A stretch of 40,255 bases of DNA from Oscillatoriales cyanobacterium (GCA_004292515.1 RDXB01000084.1:1-40255); one strand, 5' to 3'. Positions 19,547 through 28,670 are shown, numbered from the stretch's first letter. The notes: a model not told the origin generated them from the letters alone. Program-made: numbers and translations.

Positions 19547-20461
19547 ATGGCTGATCCTGCTGCGACAATCCGACAGAGCCAACTGCTGGGCCGCCTAGTG
19601 CTCGATCGCGCCACCACCGAAACGCTGGGCCGGGTCGCGTCCCTGTGGGTAGATCCCCGGGCGGCGCGGGTGCTGGGGCTGACGGTGCGATCGGGCCAAC
19701 TGCCGCTGGGGGGCGTGTTGCGCGCTTGCAGTTGGAGCCAAGTGGCGGCGATCGGTGACGATAGTGTGTTGATTGATGGTGCGGCGGGCGATCGGCTCCA
19801 GCAACCGGAAGGGGCCTTTGACCTGATTGGCCATGAAGTCTGGACCGATGCGGGGAACCGGATTGGCACAGTCGTGGATTTCGAGCTGGATGTGGTGGAA
19901 GGTCGGGTGCGGCGCTATGTGTTTCGGCGGGAGGCGGGCGCTGAGACGGGCTATGCGATCGATCCGGCGGCGGCCATTAGTGGCGGCCCCAAGCGGCTGC
20001 TGGTGCAGGCGGCGGCGGCCGAAGCGGCGGAACCCTTGTCCCTGGCGGCGGAATCTTGGGGCGTTGCTCTGTCTTCGATGCAAGCGTCGGTGCAAACCAC
20101 TCTGCGCCAAGTTCAGGAAAAAACGAAGCCGATCGCCGAAACGGCCCGCAGTCGGTTTGCGGATTTCGCCAAGGAAGCGCGCGATCGGGCGAGAAATTTG
20201 GCCGATACGGCTCGCAATCGGGCTACGGAACTGGCTGACACGGTGCGCGATCGAACTGATCGAATGGTGGCGGAGTCCCAGCAGCCCGTCGCGACTCGTC
20301 CTGCTGGCGATTTACCGGCGGCGCGGGATGGGGCGATCGATGATCCGAGTGGTGACCTGATCGATGACCCGATCGATGCCTGGGATGAGGAACCGCCCGC
20401 GATCGACACGGCGGCTCGGCCGGTGGATGGGGATGGGGATTCACAACCGGGCGATCGGTAG
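19547..20461 (+). CDS. PRC-barrel domain protein with amphipathic helical tail
   Basis: A 304-residue protein. Residues 5-80 (SQLLGRLVLDRATTETLGRV) and about 85-165 (LIGHEVWTDAGNRIGTVVDF) are two tandem PRC-barrel domains, a fold that binds partner proteins or RNA in photosynthetic reaction centre H subunits and RimM. Residues 190-250 are an apolipoprotein/LEA-like series with 11-residue periodicity (ARSRFADFAKEARDRARNLA), likely to form an amphipathic helix on a membrane. The last 50 residues are Asp/Pro-rich and disordered. There is no signal peptide or TM segment. The family is common in cyanobacteria and its function is unknown. Confidence 0.75.
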   Translation: MADPAATIRQSQLLGRLVLDRATTETLGRVASLWVDPRAARVLGLTVRSGQLPLGGVLRACSWSQVAAIGDDSVLIDGAAGDRLQQPEGAFDLIGHEVWTDAGNRIGTVVDFELDVVEGRVRRYVFRREAGAETGYAIDPAAAISGGPKRLLVQAAAAEAAEPLSLAAESWGVALSSMQASVQTTLRQVQEKTKPIAETARSRFADFAKEARDRARNLADTARNRATELADTVRDRTDRMVAESQQPVATRPAGDLPAARDGAIDDPSGDLIDDPIDAWDEEPPAIDTAARPVDGDGDSQPGDR

Positions 20462-20525
20462 GTATCGGTAGGTATCGGTAGGGGCAGGCCCTGGCGGAGG
20501 GCGTACAGCGGTACGCCCCTACGGA
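20456..20525. repeat. Short tandem CGGTAGGTAT repeat followed by palindromic GGCGTAC element
   Basis: CGGTAGGTAT occurs two and a half times at 20456-20480. It is followed by GTAGGGGCAGGC and an imperfect palindrome GGGCGTACAGCGGTACGCCC (20501-20520), related to the 28-bp palindrome at 33515-33542. It lies between convergent genes and overlaps the end of the DUF1823 gene. Confidence 0.55.
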
Positions 20526-20941
20526 GTTTGATCGGGTGGATTGGGGGGATTGGGAGGTAATAAACCCCGATCGTTGAGATGACCCAACAGCCAATTCACC
20601 GCTGTGGCCCGGCGCGTTTTGCGGGGGACAAGTTCGCCGACTTTGTAGCCCTTAAAGCCCAAGTAGTCCTTGAGTAATTGTTTGTTGGGTGGGGCGATCG
20701 AGCGGGTTAATTTGACGATCGCCGGGCGGCTTTCAATAAAGTCTGGTGGCTCAGGATAATCCGCTTGCCAATTGGTGGGCGCTGACCAAGTTTGGCTGGC
20801 TGCGTCCCATTGATAGCCCAATCCTTGCCACAGCAATTGATTAACCGTGGCATCATCGAGGCGATCGGTCAGGATATCCCATAACAACTCGATTGTGACT
20901 GTGGGAAGGCGATCAGGAAACCCTTCAAACACCATACTCAT
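20519..20941 (-). CDS. DUF1823 family protein
   Basis: A small conserved cyanobacterial protein of unknown function (about 140 residues). Recognisable conserved stretches are LDDATVNQLLWQGLGYQWD, the segment YPEPPDFIESRPAIVKLTRS, and KQLLKDYLGFKGYKVGELVP followed by RKTRRATAVNWLL. The ATG at 20941 has AGGA about 9 bases upstream and gives MSMVFEGF; the longer frame adds 14 residues without support. The product is soluble. Its 3' end runs into a Pro-rich tail (PPNPPNPPDQTP). Assignment rests on remembered family sequence. Confidence 0.75.
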   Translation of the reverse strand: MSMVFEGFPDRLPTVTIELLWDILTDRLDDATVNQLLWQGLGYQWDAASQTWSAPTNWQADYPEPPDFIESRPAIVKLTRSIAPPNKQLLKDYLGFKGYKVGELVPRKTRRATAVNWLLGHLNDRGLLPPNPPNPPDQTP

Positions 20942-21027
20942 CTTCAGAATCCTAAAAACTCCATCGATATCCAGTAGCAGCAAGGCGACTTTAATTCATT
21001 GGGTCAAAGTTGCGAATCAGTCGTCAT

Positions 21028-21051
21028 AACAAGGGGCTTAAGCCCCTTGTT
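21028..21051. repeat. Interspersed palindrome, copy 2
   Basis: A 24-bp perfect palindrome whose inner 20 bases are CAAGGGGCTTAAGCCCCTTG. It lies between the DUF1823 and cysA genes and is followed by TGCCTAACGATCTGGTGACGG, part of which recurs next to other copies. Confidence 0.85.
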
Positions 21052-21199
21052 GCCTAACGATCTGGTGACGGCAACAGATCCATACAGAACTTGCTGGTGT
21101 TGGGTTACCCTTCGGGAAGCAAGCTACGTGCCTCAACCCAACCTACAAAACTACAAAACTCAATCCAACCTATAAAACTACGGTTAGGATCAGGCAATG

Positions 21200-22219
21200 C
21201 TAAATCGAATAATGCAGGGGAAATGCCTTTGCGCCCTTGGGTTTGACGAACACTCGTTGCTGGGGTTCTAGGTTCAGTTCATCGAAGCGATCGCGCGTTA
21301 AGTGAGCCGTCATCACTTGCCCATCATCTAACACCAACTCCGCCTGAATTTCCCAACCCAAATGCACCAGCCGATTCACCCGGGCCGCCACCGTGGCCGT
21401 GTCCGGCGTGAGTTCCACCACCACATCATGGGGGCGCAGGAAAATCTCCGGTTCCGTGGTGTCGATCCCGTGGGCTTGGAAGAGTTGCGAGTCGCGCGAC
21501 AGGATGTTGACCGGGCCAATGAACTTCATCACAAACGGCGTGGCCGGGCGATCGTAAATTTCGGCGGGCGAGCCGACTTGCTCAATTTTGCCGTGGTTCA
21601 CAATTACAATTTCGTCAGCCACTTCCATTGCTTCTTCTTGGTCGTGGGTGACAAACACCGTTGTGACATGGACTTCATCATGCAGCCGTCGCAACCAAGC
21701 CCGCAAGTCCTTGCGCACCCGTGCATCCAGCGCCCCAAAGGGTTCATCTAGCAACAACACACGCGGCTCCACCGCCAAGGCCCGCGCCAGGGCCACCCGC
21801 TGCCGTTGCCCGCCGGATAGTTGCGAGGGGTAGCGATCGCCCAGACCCGACAACTGCACCAACTCCAGCAGCTCATCTACCCGATGTTGGACTTTGGCGC
21901 GATCGGCTTTCTTTTGCAGCTCCAAGCCAAAGGCAATATTTTGGCGCACGTTCATGTGTTTAAACAGCGCATAGTGCTGAAACACAAAACCAATTCGGCG
22001 CTCTTGCACCGTTTGTTGGGTGGCATCTTTGCCCGTCAGCCAAATCCGCCCGCTATCGGGTTTTTCGAGACCCGCAATCAGTCGCAGCAGCGTGGACTTG
22101 CCCGATCCTGAAGCGCCCAACAACGCCACCAGTGACCCGGACTCCAAGCTGAGGCTGACGTTATCGACGGCTAGGAAATCGCCAAAGCGTTTGGTGACGT
22201 TTTCTACGACGATGCCCAC
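21200..22219 (-). CDS. cysA: Sulfate/thiosulfate ABC transporter ATPase CysA
   Basis: ATP-binding subunit of the sulfate importer, about 339 residues. It has Walker [11 protein letters not shown]-loop FQHYALF, signature [15 protein letters not shown], Walker [13 protein letters not shown] and H-loop VFVTHD. A C-terminal TOBE-like regulatory region includes [10 protein letters not shown]. The opening [14 protein letters not shown] is typical of cyanobacterial CysA. The GTG at 22219 is preferred, with GGGAG 10 bases upstream; an ATG at 22255 has no ribosome binding site. The permease and binding-protein genes (cysT, cysW, sbpA) are not in the window, so this ATPase gene is separate. Related CUT1/molybdate ATPases are the main alternative. 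Confidence 0.85.
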   Translation of the reverse strand: MGIVVENVTKRFGDFLAVDNVSLSLESGSLVALLGASGSGKSTLLRLIAGLEKPDSGRIWLTGKDATQQTVQERRIGFVFQHYALFKHMNVRQNIAFGLELQKKADRAKVQHRVDELLELVQLSGLGDRYPSQLSGGQRQRVALARALAVEPRVLLLDEPFGALDARVRKDLRAWLRRLHDEVHVTTVFVTHDQEEAMEVADEIVIVNHGKIEQVGSPAEIYDRPATPFVMKFIGPVNILSRDSQLFQAHGIDTTEPEIFLRPHDVVVELTPDTATVAARVNRLVHLGWEIQAELVLDDGQVMTAHLTRDRFDELNLEPQQRVFVKPKGAKAFPLHYSI

Positions 22220-22424
22220 GATGCCGCTGCTCCCGATGCGATAGGTTGCCCCCATTATGCCGGATTGGGTAGAGGATGCACGCTGAATCTCCGACTTGCC
22301 GGTCGTCTTACCGGGGTTTCGTTGGGTTAAGGGGCCGATTGCGGGGTCGATCGCGGGTCTGCACGATCGCCCTTTTGAACTATCGTTAGAGGTCTAATGA
22401 ACTGGGCCTAGCGATCGCTGGTTC

Positions 22425-22562
22425 TGGTTTACCAAATCCAGTGCGGTTCTGGTGGGGAGCAGCCACCAGAGGTAACGGGGAAAGTCCGGTGCGAATCCGG
22501 CGCTGTCCCGCAACTGTGACGGGCGATCGCCTCATGATCTCCCTAAGTCAGAATGCCCGCCG
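22425..22562 (+). promoter_or_regulatory. Cobalamin riboswitch
   Basis: The region has the conserved B12-riboswitch core. GGTAACGGGGAAAGTCCGGT is followed by GCGAATCCGGCGCTGTCCCG and then CAACTGTGACGGGCG (about 22470-22525). The 3' AAGTCAGAATGCCCGCC is equivalent to the usual AAGCCAGGAGACCTGCC. Edges are approximate. It lies 45 bases before the DUF1636 gene and should repress the downstream genes when adenosylcobalamin is abundant. Confidence 0.95.
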
Positions 22563-22607
22563 CGCTGAACTTGATCCTTATCCTTCCACTTCTGCGAGGT
22601 TCGGACT

Positions 22608-23081
22608 GTGGAGTCCTCCAACGTAATTTCGATGTCGGTGGCCGATCGCCCTTTGCCCACGAGCGACGCGCAACCCACCGCCGCTTCCATGTCGATTTTG
22701 GTTTGCACCACCTGCGCGAGCACTTGGCAAAACGGCCAGCGCGTTGGCACCAGCGGCGGCGAACAACTACTAAATCGCCTTGAAACCTACCTGGCCGAGC
22801 ATCCCACCGGGGCGATCGCCGTTGCACCCACCCAATGCATGAGCGCTTGTAGCCATGCCTGCGCCGTGGCCTTTGCGGCCGAGGGCAAACACAGCTATCT
22901 ATTTGGGGACTTGCCCCACGATCGGGCCGATCTGGATCAAACCGTGGAGGCGATCGCCACCTGTGCGGCCCTCTATGCCGATCGCCCCGATGGGTTGTTG
23001 GCTTGGGCGGAGCGGCCGGAACCCTTGAAAAATGGCGTGTTGGCGCGGATTCCGCCCGTCGGTTCCCTGGTGGTGCGCTAG
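22608..23081 (+). CDS. DUF1636 metal-binding protein under B12 riboswitch
   Basis: A 157-residue soluble protein of the DUF1636 family. The N-terminal motif is LVCTTCAST (C-x2-C), and a second cysteine cluster is APTQCMSACSHACAVAF, a layout that suggests a thioredoxin-like 2Fe-2S ferredoxin fold or a metal site. GTG 22608 has GCGAGG 8 bases upstream and is chosen; ATG 22632 or ATG 22689 (MSILVCTTC) are alternatives. The family is often found beside cobalamin genes. Here it sits directly after a cobalamin riboswitch and before a HupE transporter gene, so a role in cobalt handling or cobalamin synthesis is inferred. Confidence 0.8.
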   Translation: MESSNVISMSVADRPLPTSDAQPTAASMSILVCTTCASTWQNGQRVGTSGGEQLLNRLETYLAEHPTGAIAVAPTQCMSACSHACAVAFAAEGKHSYLFGDLPHDRADLDQTVEAIATCAALYADRPDGLLAWAERPEPLKNGVLARIPPVGSLVVR

Positions 23082-23125
23082 GGAGGCGATCGGGCTTAGG
23101 GCCGGTCGTCCAATCCCTTGAAACT

Positions 23126-23166
23126 CTGATTCCACCGCCAGAAGTCTGATTCCACCGCCAGCAGAT
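23126..23166. repeat. 21-bp direct duplication
   Basis: TCTGATTCCACCGCCAGAAG is followed directly by TCTGATTCCACCGCCAGCAG. The two units differ at one base and lie just before interspersed palindrome copy 3. Confidence 0.7.
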
Positions 23167-23176
23167 CGTTAGGCAG

Positions 23177-23196
23177 CAAGGGGCTTAAGCCCCTTG
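23177..23196. repeat. Interspersed palindrome, copy 3
   Basis: Perfect palindrome CAAGGGGCTTAAGCCCCTTG between the DUF1636 and hupE genes, 95 bases after the first stop. If the two genes share a transcript from the riboswitch, this hairpin is inside it and could protect or attenuate the mRNA. Confidence 0.85.
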
Positions 23197-23302
23197 TTAC
23201 GACGACTGGGCCAGGGCTGGGGTGGTTGCAATGGGGCGGCTGGTTCTGTCCAGACCGCCCCGTGCCAGTTTTGTATCGTTTCAATTTTTTGGAGAAGGAT
23301 TC

Positions 23303-23962
23303 ATGCAACGGACGCAACAATCAACCCAGCCCTCGGCGATTTCGGTGATTTCGGTAAGGTGGGGCGGGGCGATCGCCGGTTTGGCCCTGTTGTTGACGGC
23401 GCTGCCCGCTGCGGCGCACCACGCGATGGGCGGTCGGCTCCCCGGCAATGCCTTTGAAGGATTCATGTCGGGCTTGGCTCACCCGGTGATTGGGCTGGAT
23501 CACTTGGCCTTTGTGGCGGCTTCCGGCTTGGTGGCGATCGGGGTGCGGCGCGGTTGGATTGTGCCCGTGGTGTTTGCGATCGCGGCGCTAGCGGGCACGG
23601 CCTTGCACCTCCAAAGTTGGGATTTACCGTTCCCCGAGGTGATCGTTTCTGCTTCGGTGGTTTTGTTTGGGGCCTTGCTGGCCGGGGGGCGGCAGTGGTC
23701 TTTGCTGGGGTTGGGGGCGATCGCCCTGGTGGCCGGCATTTTCCACGGCTATGCCTACGGTGAATCGATCGTTGGGGCGGGCATGGTTCCCCTAACGGCC
23801 TACCTCGTGGGCTTCACGGCGATTCAACTGGCGATCGCCCTCGGGGTGCGAGTCGCGTTGGTAAAAGTCACCCAAGGGTCGATCGGGCAACCCTTGCGCT
23901 ACAGCGGCTTTGCGATCGCGGGGGCCGGGGCCGCATTCTTGGCAGCAGCCTTGGGGGCATAG
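23303..23962 (+). CDS. hupE: HupE/UreJ-family transporter, probable cobalt uptake
   Basis: A 219-residue integral membrane protein with an N-terminal signal-like segment, then AAAHHAMGGRLPGNAFEGFM and GLAHPVIGLDHLAFVAASG, the His/Asp motif of HupE/UreJ metal permeases. About six TM helices follow, including a later AGIFHGYAYGESIVGAGM motif. ATG 23303 has GGAGAAGG 6 bases upstream; the longer frame has no such site. HupE proteins carry nickel or cobalt. Comparative genomics has linked cyanobacterial hupE genes with B12 riboswitches to cobalt uptake, and here the riboswitch lies about 740 bases upstream with only the DUF1636 gene between. Confidence 0.88.
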   Translation: MQRTQQSTQPSAISVISVRWGGAIAGLALLLTALPAAAHHAMGGRLPGNAFEGFMSGLAHPVIGLDHLAFVAASGLVAIGVRRGWIVPVVFAIAALAGTALHLQSWDLPFPEVIVSASVVLFGALLAGGRQWSLLGLGAIALVAGIFHGYAYGESIVGAGMVPLTAYLVGFTAIQLAIALGVRVALVKVTQGSIGQPLRYSGFAIAGAGAAFLAAALGA

Positions 23963-24269
23963 GCGAGATCCTGGGGCTAAACCGCTCGATCGGCTCCCGG
24001 CCCATTCAGGATGAGGGTGAATCAGATGAAGGGTTAATCAACGGTAACTGAGGAGAAGCCGCCTCCCCGCACAATCTGGGACTTGCCTATGCGTCCCTCG
24101 GGCAGTACCAGCCATCTGCTTCTACGAGCAATCCCCAGCGATCACGCCCATGATTGACGATCGCCATTGAGCAACCCCCTCCCTGGGCAATCTGGGCTAG
24201 GAACTCCGCGATCGCCCAGCGACTCGATCGCCTATCTTGGCCATGACCCTGGTGTTTTTCCCAACTCCC
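23963..24269. other. Intergenic region hupE / mtnP
   Basis: About 300 bases with no gene recognised. GC content and HIP1 content are like the neighbours. No terminator hairpin with a T-run was seen after hupE. Confidence 0.4.
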
Positions 24270-25157
24270 ATGACTCAACCGATCGCCCTGGGTATTCTTG
24301 GCGGCAGCGGCCTCTACCAGATGGATGCCCTGCAAAATCCCCAAGAATGCCGGATTGAAACCCCCTTTGGCCCCACCTCAGACGCAATTATCACCGGCTT
24401 GATCGAGGGTGTGCCCGTGGCTTTCCTGGCTCGCCACGGCCGTCACCACCACCTGCTGCCCACGGAAGTGCCCTACCGCGCGAATATTTGGGCCCTAAAG
24501 AGCCTGGGTGTGCGCTATCTGCTGTCGGTGTCGGCGGTGGGGTCGTTGCAACCGGCGGCGAAACCCCTCGATATCGTGCTGCCAGATCAGTTCATCGATC
24601 GCACCCGCAACCGGATGTCCACCTTTTTTGGCGAGGGGCTGGTGGCGCATATTGCCTTTGGCGATCCGATTTGTGGCAACTTGTCGGCGCTGGTGGCCGA
24701 GGCGATCGGCTCGCTGAATTTACCCAATGTGACCCTGCATCGCGGTGGTACGTACCTATGTATGGAAGGGCCGGCCTTTTCGACGCGGGCCGAGTCGCAG
24801 CTCTACCAAAGCTGGGGCGCAACGGTGATCGGCATGACCAACTTGCCGGAAGCAAAGCTGGCCCGTGAGGCGGAGATCGCCTACTGCACGATCGCCCTAG
24901 TGACAGACTACGACTGCTGGCATCCCGACCACGACAGCGTCACCACCGAGATGGTAATTGGCAATCTGCACCGCAACGCCGACAACGCCCGATCGATTAT
25001 TTGCGAAACCATCCGCCGCCTGGGGGCCAACCCGCCGGAGTCGGCAGCGCACCGGGCCTTGGCCAATGCCCTGCTGACCCCGCTGGACAAAGTACCTGCT
25101 GCCACGCTCGATCGCCTAGCCCCGTTGCTGGCTCCCGACCGATCGCCCCAGACCTAG
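24270..25157 (+). CDS. mtnP: S-methyl-5'-thioadenosine phosphorylase
   Basis: Cleaves methylthioadenosine to adenine and 5-methylthioribose-1-phosphate in methionine salvage. The 295-residue product starts [19 protein letters not shown], with the phosphate-binding GGSGLY. It continues with [35 protein letters not shown] and [13 protein letters not shown], a purine phosphorylase family 2 pattern. The Met-Thr-Asn variant of the substrate-site motif favours MTA over other nucleosides. An in-frame ATG at 24237 would add 11 residues that homologues lack. The final 20 residues are a divergent tail. It converges with pyrF, with a 14-base gap. Confidence 0.92.
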   Translation: MTQPIALGILGGSGLYQMDALQNPQECRIETPFGPTSDAIITGLIEGVPVAFLARHGRHHHLLPTEVPYRANIWALKSLGVRYLLSVSAVGSLQPAAKPLDIVLPDQFIDRTRNRMSTFFGEGLVAHIAFGDPICGNLSALVAEAIGSLNLPNVTLHRGGTYLCMEGPAFSTRAESQLYQSWGATVIGMTNLPEAKLAREAEIAYCTIALVTDYDCWHPDHDSVTTEMVIGNLHRNADNARSIICETIRRLGANPPESAAHRALANALLTPLDKVPAATLDRLAPLLAPDRSPQT

Positions 25158-25171
25158 GACGCGATCAGGGA

Positions 25172-25885
25172 TTACGACTCCGCCAATTCCCCTTGCAGGC
25201 GCGCCCAAGCCGCCGCTGGATCATCGGCCGCCAACACCGGCCGACCCACCACCAAATAGGTTGCCCCCGCCGCGATCGCCTCCCGAGGAGTGAGGGTGCG
25301 TTGTTGGTCGCCCGCCGCCGCCCAAGTCGGCCGCACACCGGGACAAACCAGCACAAAGGACTCCCGACAGGCCAATCGCAAGCTCGCCGCCTCCTGGGGA
25401 GAACAAACCACCCCCGCCAGGCCCGCTGCTTGGCTCAGTTGGGCCAAATGGCGCGTGTAGTTGGCCACCGGCATCGACACCTGCACCTCATGGGCCAACT
25501 GGCCAGGATTAATGCTCGTCAGCAGGGTCACGGCGATCACCTTGGGCGGCGCAACACCGGCTTCAGTGGCCCCCGCGATCGCCCCCTGTTGAGCCGCCTG
25601 CAACGCCGGAAAACCCGCCGCCCCATGCACCGTCAGCAAATCCACCCCATAGCGCCCCGCCACCCGAGCCGCCCCAGCCATCGTGTTTGGGATATCGTGC
25701 AGCTTCAGATCCAAAAAGATTTTTTTGTGACGCTGTTTCAGGGCCTCCAGAATCGCTGGCCCCGCGCTGATGAAGAGTTCTAGGCCCACTTTCCAAAAGG
25801 ACACCTCCGGCAGTCGATCGACCAGGGCGATCGCCATCGCCATATCGGGCACATCCAAGGCCAAAATCACGCGATCGTTGCTCAT
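25172..25885 (-). CDS. pyrF: Orotidine 5'-phosphate decarboxylase
   Basis: Last step of UMP synthesis, cytoplasmic. 237 residues starting [14 protein letters not shown]. The catalytic D-x-K-x2-D motif is in [12 protein letters not shown] (D59, K61, D64). The phosphate-binding C-terminal part has LVCPGVRP and [17 protein letters not shown] 25885 matches the family start; the longer frame adds 23 hydrophobic residues without resemblance. It is monocistronic as far as can be seen. Confidence 0.95.
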   Translation of the reverse strand: MSNDRVILALDVPDMAMAIALVDRLPEVSFWKVGLELFISAGPAILEALKQRHKKIFLDLKLHDIPNTMAGAARVAGRYGVDLLTVHGAAGFPALQAAQQGAIAGATEAGVAPPKVIAVTLLTSINPGQLAHEVQVSMPVANYTRHLAQLSQAAGLAGVVCSPQEAASLRLACRESFVLVCPGVRPTWAAAGDQQRTLTPREAIAAGATYLVVGRPVLAADDPAAAWARLQGELAES

Positions 25886-26101
25886 GGGAAGTAACCAGCA
25901 GGACAGTAACCGGAACGCAAAATGCAGAAACAGGATACAGCTTGGGGGCCGCATCCTGTTTCATCAGTCGAGTTTGAGGGGTTAGCTCAACCCTAGTCTG
26001 CCTAGGCAAAGAGCTTGTGAAGACAAACCAGCTTGGAGCATCTGAGCATCGGCAATGAACCGTAGATCCAACCGTAGATCCAACCGCAGATTTAGTCGCA
26101 A

Positions 26102-26335
26102 CTAGTCGTCATAGAGACGGCATTCTGCGGCATCTGGGTTGTCATCACAGTACTTCTCAAAGGAGTTTTTGTCGGGATGACTTTCCTTTTGATGGGATGC
26201 TTCAGCTTGCAGTTCTTCCACAGCATCCCAGGCGGCGGCGCATTCGGGCGATGTCGCTCCGTTGACGCTGCACGCTTCGCGAGCTGCCTTCACTTCTTCT
26301 TCGATTTGGTCGTGGATGTTGGTGTTGTCAGACAC
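26102..26335 (-). CDS. cp12: CP12, Calvin-cycle redox switch protein
   Basis: A 77-residue intrinsically disordered protein that bridges GAPDH and phosphoribulokinase into an inactive complex in the dark. Both cysteine pairs are present: EACSVNGATSPEC and, at the end, KYCDDNPDAAECRLYDD, the GAPDH-binding tail. The conserved AAAWDAVEELQAEASHQ core lies between them. The start is taken as GTG at 26335 (giving SDNTNIHDQIEEEV) to match family length; an ATG at 26386 adds 17 residues with no resemblance. The ribosome binding site is weak. Its target prk lies 14 kb away. Confidence 0.93.
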   Translation of the reverse strand: MSDNTNIHDQIEEEVKAAREACSVNGATSPECAAAWDAVEELQAEASHQKESHPDKNSFEKYCDDNPDAAECRLYDD

Positions 26336-27034
26336 TGGACGATGGCCCTCCCAATAAAAGCCGAGTCTGTCCGAATAGTTTGGCAAAAAGCGGCCATGAT
26401 CGCGTCATGGGGCTGCCATCGGATGCAGTTGGCTTGTTTGTTGTTGTTGGAATGACTCGATCGAGTCTTCACAGAAAACCAAAAACGGGTTGTGGTTTTG
26501 GTGTGGGTGCAACAGGGGCCGGCGATCGACAGCGGCTGCGCTGTGGGGGCAAACCCGCAGGGCGGCCTGAGTTGGTTCGCGGTTTTGGCAACCCCCCGCT
26601 GATCAAGCACTGGGTTGGAGTGCTGAGTCGGTGGAGCTGCTTGCCACTGCTGTCGGAGCTACCCAGAACGATCGCTTCATCACAGTCTGAGCCTGCTTGG
26701 ACACAATCGCAAAGGCGCGTACCTGACAGGTTGCTGACCTGAGTCCACTGTAGCGCGACCTGTTCGGACAATCTAGCCAAGAAACGAGGGAAAACCGTAC
26801 CCAATCCAGCCAAAAACCAAGTCAGGGCAAGGCTTTGGCGAATCGACGCGCATTTGTCAGTGAGCGATCGCTCTTGGTGTTTTGCAATGAGTCGCAATCA
26901 ACCGCAATCCCCAAACCAGCAACATCCTCCCAACCCCCGACCCAGATTTCAGGCAGCAAGCATTTCAGGCAGAGATTTTATTTTGAAATTAACCTGTTTT
27001 GAAATTAACCTGTTTTGGAATTAACCCAACTAGC
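26336..27034. other. Intergenic region upstream of cp12
   Basis: Nearly 700 bases without a convincing gene. A 142-codon minus-strand frame (26469-26897) has no recognisable family or domain. A 16-bp tandem repeat at 26981-27028 is listed separately. The cp12 promoter is expected in the first 200 bases. Confidence 0.45.
26981..27028. repeat. Three 16-bp tandem units
   Basis: TTTTGAAATTAACCTG occurs twice exactly and a third time as TTTTGGAATTAACCCA. The array ends 6 bases before the stop codon of the minus-strand kinase gene, so it is in the kinase 3' untranslated region. Confidence 0.85.
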
Positions 27035-28270
27035 CTAACCATAAGTTGATTGTCGTACGGGAATTTGGATCATTAGCTCTGTACCTTGCCCCTCCTGAGA
27101 GGTACAGCTCAAAGTACCCTGATGGCGATCGGTCACAACTTGGTAACTAACCGACAAACCAATGCCCGTGCCCTTGCCGATCGGTTTAGTGGTGAAGAAA
27201 GGATCAAACACCCGTTGACAAATTGATTCGGGAATACCACACCCCGTATCGGCGATCGAAACTTTGACCCAGGGCGTGTCGGCAGCCGGTGGGTGGATTG
27301 ATTCTGTATGGATCACGATTTCGTAGGGCGGATTAGCCCCCATCATCAGGCGATCGCCCCGCTCATCCAGAGCATCCACCGCATTGATCAGAATATTCAA
27401 AAACACCTGATTCAGTTGACTGGGATAGCATTCAACATCAGGCAAAGAACCATAGTACTTGACCACTCGGATCGCAGGACGATTCGATTGCTCCTGGAAG
27501 CGATGGTGCAAAATCATCAACGCACTATCAATTCCATCATGCAAATTAACAGACTTCACCGCTGACTCATCCAACCGAGAAAAGGTTCTCAGGGACATCA
27601 CCAAATCCCGAATACGATTCGTGCCATACTCAATTGATTGCAGAATTTTAGATAAATCTGTTTCCAAGAAATCTAAGTCAGCCTCAATAGCTTGCAAGCG
27701 AGGATCAGTAATGATGCCAGCACCCACAGCACGGTGAGCCATCAACAAGTCCAACAGATCCCGTGTGTATTGCTGTAGAAATGATAAATTACCATGAATA
27801 AAGTTGACCGGATTATTCACCTCATGGGCAATTCCGGCCACCATTTTGCCCAAGCCAGACATCTTTTCAGATTGGATTAGCTGTAGTTGCGTTCTTTTTA
27901 ATTGATCAATAGTATCCGCCAACTTCTGATTGTCAGATTCTAATTGATCTTTAGAAGCCACAATTTGACTAATTTGACTCAGCAAATCGAAACTGCCATA
28001 GAAGCTGAGGAACCGGACAGCCACAATCACCGTTAGGAAATCTACAACGGTTTGCCAAGCCAGCATCGAGTCAATGCCTAACATGCCCAAGGCATGAAAT
28101 CCATGACCCAGGGAGCAACTAAAGAAAATACTAGCCATCGCTATTACTACCGAGCTAATGCCCTGTTGACGATTCCGCCAGATTCCCTGACTGATACCGT
28201 AGCCGACAATGATGTAGCAGATCGCAATGATGATATTTTCACTGATCATCAAGCTGGGAATCCAATTCAT
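27035..28270 (-). CDS. Membrane sensor histidine kinase with three-helix sensor resembling the ethylene-binding domain
   Basis: 411 residues. The N-terminal 95 residues form three hydrophobic helices: IIIAICYIIVGYGISQGI; SVVIAMASIFFSCSLGHGFH; and WQTVVDFLTVIVAVRFLSFY. Helix 2 has C52-x3-H56-x2-H59. Ethylene receptors coordinate copper with Cys-x3-His in the same helix, and the IAI-x-Y pattern of helix 1 also fits. The helix-1 Asp of ethylene receptors is Asn12 or Glu11 here. A coiled coil (about 105-135) leads to HisKA with H149 in AGIAHEVNNP. The HATPase domain has N-box NILINAVDAL, DTGCGIPE and GKGTGIGLSVS. The kinase part is of the HPK4 (NtrB-like) type. There is no receiver domain and no regulator gene nearby. 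Copper or ethylene binding is a hypothesis. Confidence 0.85.
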   Translation of the reverse strand: MNWIPSLMISENIIIAICYIIVGYGISQGIWRNRQQGISSVVIAMASIFFSCSLGHGFHALGMLGIDSMLAWQTVVDFLTVIVAVRFLSFYGSFDLLSQISQIVASKDQLESDNQKLADTIDQLKRTQLQLIQSEKMSGLGKMVAGIAHEVNNPVNFIHGNLSFLQQYTRDLLDLLMAHRAVGAGIITDPRLQAIEADLDFLETDLSKILQSIEYGTNRIRDLVMSLRTFSRLDESAVKSVNLHDGIDSALMILHHRFQEQSNRPAIRVVKYYGSLPDVECYPSQLNQVFLNILINAVDALDERGDRLMMGANPPYEIVIHTESIHPPAADTPWVKVSIADTGCGIPESICQRVFDPFFTTKPIGKGTGIGLSVSYQVVTDRHQGTLSCTSQEGQGTELMIQIPVRQSTYG

Positions 28271-28670
28271 TACGGTTGTGAAGGGTACTAAAAATTCAGG
28301 GTTCTAATTGCTTTTCTATCTGACTTTTGGGTTAAGGATTTAGTCCCAGCTATCAGCAGTCATTGTTAGTTCTAGCGTGTTTTTTATGATTGATCAAGGT
28401 TGGAAACTTTAGCCTACACAGCCCGTAAAGTTGAAATTGGTATCGATCGATTCTTGGAACATTTTGCCAACTGGTCTGCAGGCTAGCCTTTGCTCAGGAG
28501 ATACAGCCTTGACCTCAAACGATGGGTACGTTAGGTCACAGATGCGATGGAGCTGTTAGTCGGTGGTCATTACCCACCCACCCTACGGGCTGTCGTACTG
28601 ATTAAGCGAGGTAAAGGCTGTTGGTGCGGGCCGCAAGATACTTCTCAGACATCCTCTAAGCATTCGGTTC
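28271..28670. other. Intergenic region beyond the kinase start
   Basis: Four hundred bases with no gene I can support. It includes a half-copy of the GTAGGGTGGG repeat near 28568-28587, which resembles the right end of the element at 5026-5157. The kinase promoter (minus strand) should be close to 28280-28400, an AT-rich part. Confidence 0.45.

Noticed and set aside
26469-26897. 142-codon minus-strand frame upstream of cp12
   Set aside because: No recognisable domain, no ribosome binding site and atypical composition; more likely the cp12 leader and spacer DNA.
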